DNA from: Litomosoides sigmodontis
Lineage: Eukaryota > Nematoda > Chromadorea > Rhabditida > Onchocercidae
NCBI GenBank assembly: GCA_963070105.1
Contig: OY718803.1
Location: 5,500,507 to 5,564,506, forward strand
Direction of reading: 5' to 3'
Length of the DNA stretch: 64,000 nucleotides
Under the pieces are notes generated by a model, which worked only from the letters and a program-made list of their open reading frames with translations, searched no databases and was not told the DNA's origin. The translations under genes and the position numbers were made by a program. Positions 62,937-64,000 of this stretch are shown here, piece by piece (the stretch's first letter is position 1; every line of letters begins with the position of its first letter).

Positions 62937-64000
62937 ATGGAGGAGAGGAAAAAGAATAAAGCTAAGCGTGATTATCATCCGTTAGAGTATGTTTTTAGTT
63001 TACATCTTTAGTTATGCATCAGTGAAGTGAAAAGTTTTATTTCATTTATTGTGGAGTTTTATTTCTGTTTGTTGTCTTTTTATAGGTTTGAGTGGGTTAA
63101 ACGTTTGCTTTTGTCGCTACTTTGTTATTGATTCATTTTTAGAACTAAAGGGCGATCTAAGAAAGTGATTGTATTTGGTAGGAAATCAAAAAATAAACAC
63201 AAAGAGGAACAACATATTACAAAGAAGATGCCCGTTGCGTTTCCATTTACAGGCAGTTTCTTTCATTCTCAATTGTTAGAAGTGAAAACTTTTGAACTTA
63301 TATCGATATTTTCGAAAATTTTTTAATTAACTTGATAAAATGTCGTAAAGAATTTTCTCCGAGTGAATTTTTACAAAATAATGTTTTGATGGTTATGAAA
63401 ACGTATTTGCTCATAGCAGTGGAAAAGTTTTAGCTAATCCCGGGAACACGGTATTTAGGGGAACACGCTATTTTCGCAGTGCCGCTTTCTTTGGCTGTTT
63501 TACGAATGGGTTCTCATGATGGAATTCCGCTACCAGTTGTTGTTAGGCAGTGCATCGATTGCATTAATGAGAAAGGTGTCATTATTTTGCCTTGTTTAGC
63601 ATTTTGATTGCATGGTTAAGTGTCAACATTCTGACCATCGTAGGCATCACTTAAGGTTCTTCATGAGTTTTAGTAACAGCAAAACTGACATCGTACAGAT
63701 CAGTGCGTTAAAGTATGTACATATGTAAATGAAGATTCAATTTAGGGCTGTTTGTCGAAGGGATCCATCGGATTTCCGCTCCCAAAGCAAATTTGGACAA
63801 ACTTGAAGAAGCAGTAAATTCAAGATGCTCCATCGTACTGGAAGATATTCACGACGCCTCAGGATTACTTAAAAGATTTTTGCGCCAACTTCCGGAACAT
63901 ATCCTAACTAATGAAAAACGACCAGTATTTGAAAAAGTTGCTTCAAGTATGTTGTGCATTCAGTTCATTATTAGGCATTTTTTGGATTTGTTGTTATGGT
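62937..64000 (+). CDS. RALBP1: RALBP1/RLIP76-like RhoGAP, 3' end beyond the window
   Basis: Ral effector with a RhoGAP domain acting on Rac/Cdc42, linked to endocytosis. Four exons are visible: 62937-62986 (MEERKKNKAKRDYHPLE), 63143-63256 (Lys-rich, KVIVFGRKSKNKHKEEQ), 63459-63575 and 63746-63946; the last ends at a GTATGT donor. The RhoGAP domain begins HAIFAVPLSLAVLRMGSHDG with IPLPVVVRQCIDCINEK, matching RLIP76 (IFGIPL ... LPAVFRECIDY). GIHRIS keeps the catalytic arginine finger at the place of GIYRVSG. DASGLLKRFLRQLPEHILTN corresponds to the conserved SLLKQYLRDLPENLLT. The Ral-binding coiled coil would lie past the window edge. The N-terminus is much shorter than in mammals. Confidence 0.9.

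Overview
The window looks like nuclear DNA from a nematode, most likely a clade III (spirurid/filarial-type) worm. It is AT-rich. Its protein-coding genes are split into short exons by introns with GT...TTTCAG-type ends. The gene set is purely animal: a COUP-TF/UNC-55 nuclear receptor, an SM22/calponin-type muscle protein, an ornithine decarboxylase antizyme, golgin-84 and RLIP76. Several start codons lie a few bases after a polypyrimidine-AG, as expected for spliced-leader trans-splicing. The species cannot be fixed from the sequence alone.

Layout. 1-10.3 kb holds no recognisable gene. It contains microsatellites, including an uninterrupted TTA tract of about 745 bp, and a 66-bp inverted repeat pair. 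10.35-14.42 kb (-) is a WDR75/Utp17-like U3 snoRNP protein, head to head with a ceramide-1-phosphate transfer protein at 14.79-16.60 kb (+). 17.4-18.96 kb (-) is TAMM41, the mitochondrial CDP-diacylglycerol synthase. 19.9-21.0 kb (-) is an ornithine decarboxylase antizyme with an intact UCC-UGA +1 frameshift site. 22.8-28.8 kb (+) is APC3/CDC27. 30.9-34.2 kb (+) is an hnRNP-C/RALY-like RRM protein with two zinc fingers at its C-terminus. 36.7-44.4 kb is long, mostly non-coding sequence. 44.5-50.1 kb (+) is the COUP-TF/UNC-55 nuclear receptor. 53.3-54.7 kb (+) is a transgelin/SM22-like protein. 55.6-59.8 kb (+) is golgin-84, 60.5-62.0 kb (+) is VTA1/LIP5, and from 62.9 kb to the window end (+) is a truncated RALBP1/RLIP76 RhoGAP gene.

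The genes are mostly unrelated housekeeping or regulatory loci: ribosome biogenesis, lipid transfer and synthesis, polyamine control, cell cycle, RNA binding, membrane traffic. The last three (golgin-84, VTA1, RALBP1) all act in membrane traffic or endocytosis and are collinear, but the gaps of 0.7-0.9 kb do not prove an operon.

The most unusual structure is a 1,303-bp near-perfect inverted repeat (28163-29465 and 35307-36609). It duplicates the last exons and 3' flank of CDC27 on either side of the RRM gene. At one edge it joins sequence that is still homologous but clearly diverged and carries a 45-base deletion. I see no sign of a prokaryotic-style defence system, CRISPR array or other wholly new multi-gene system.
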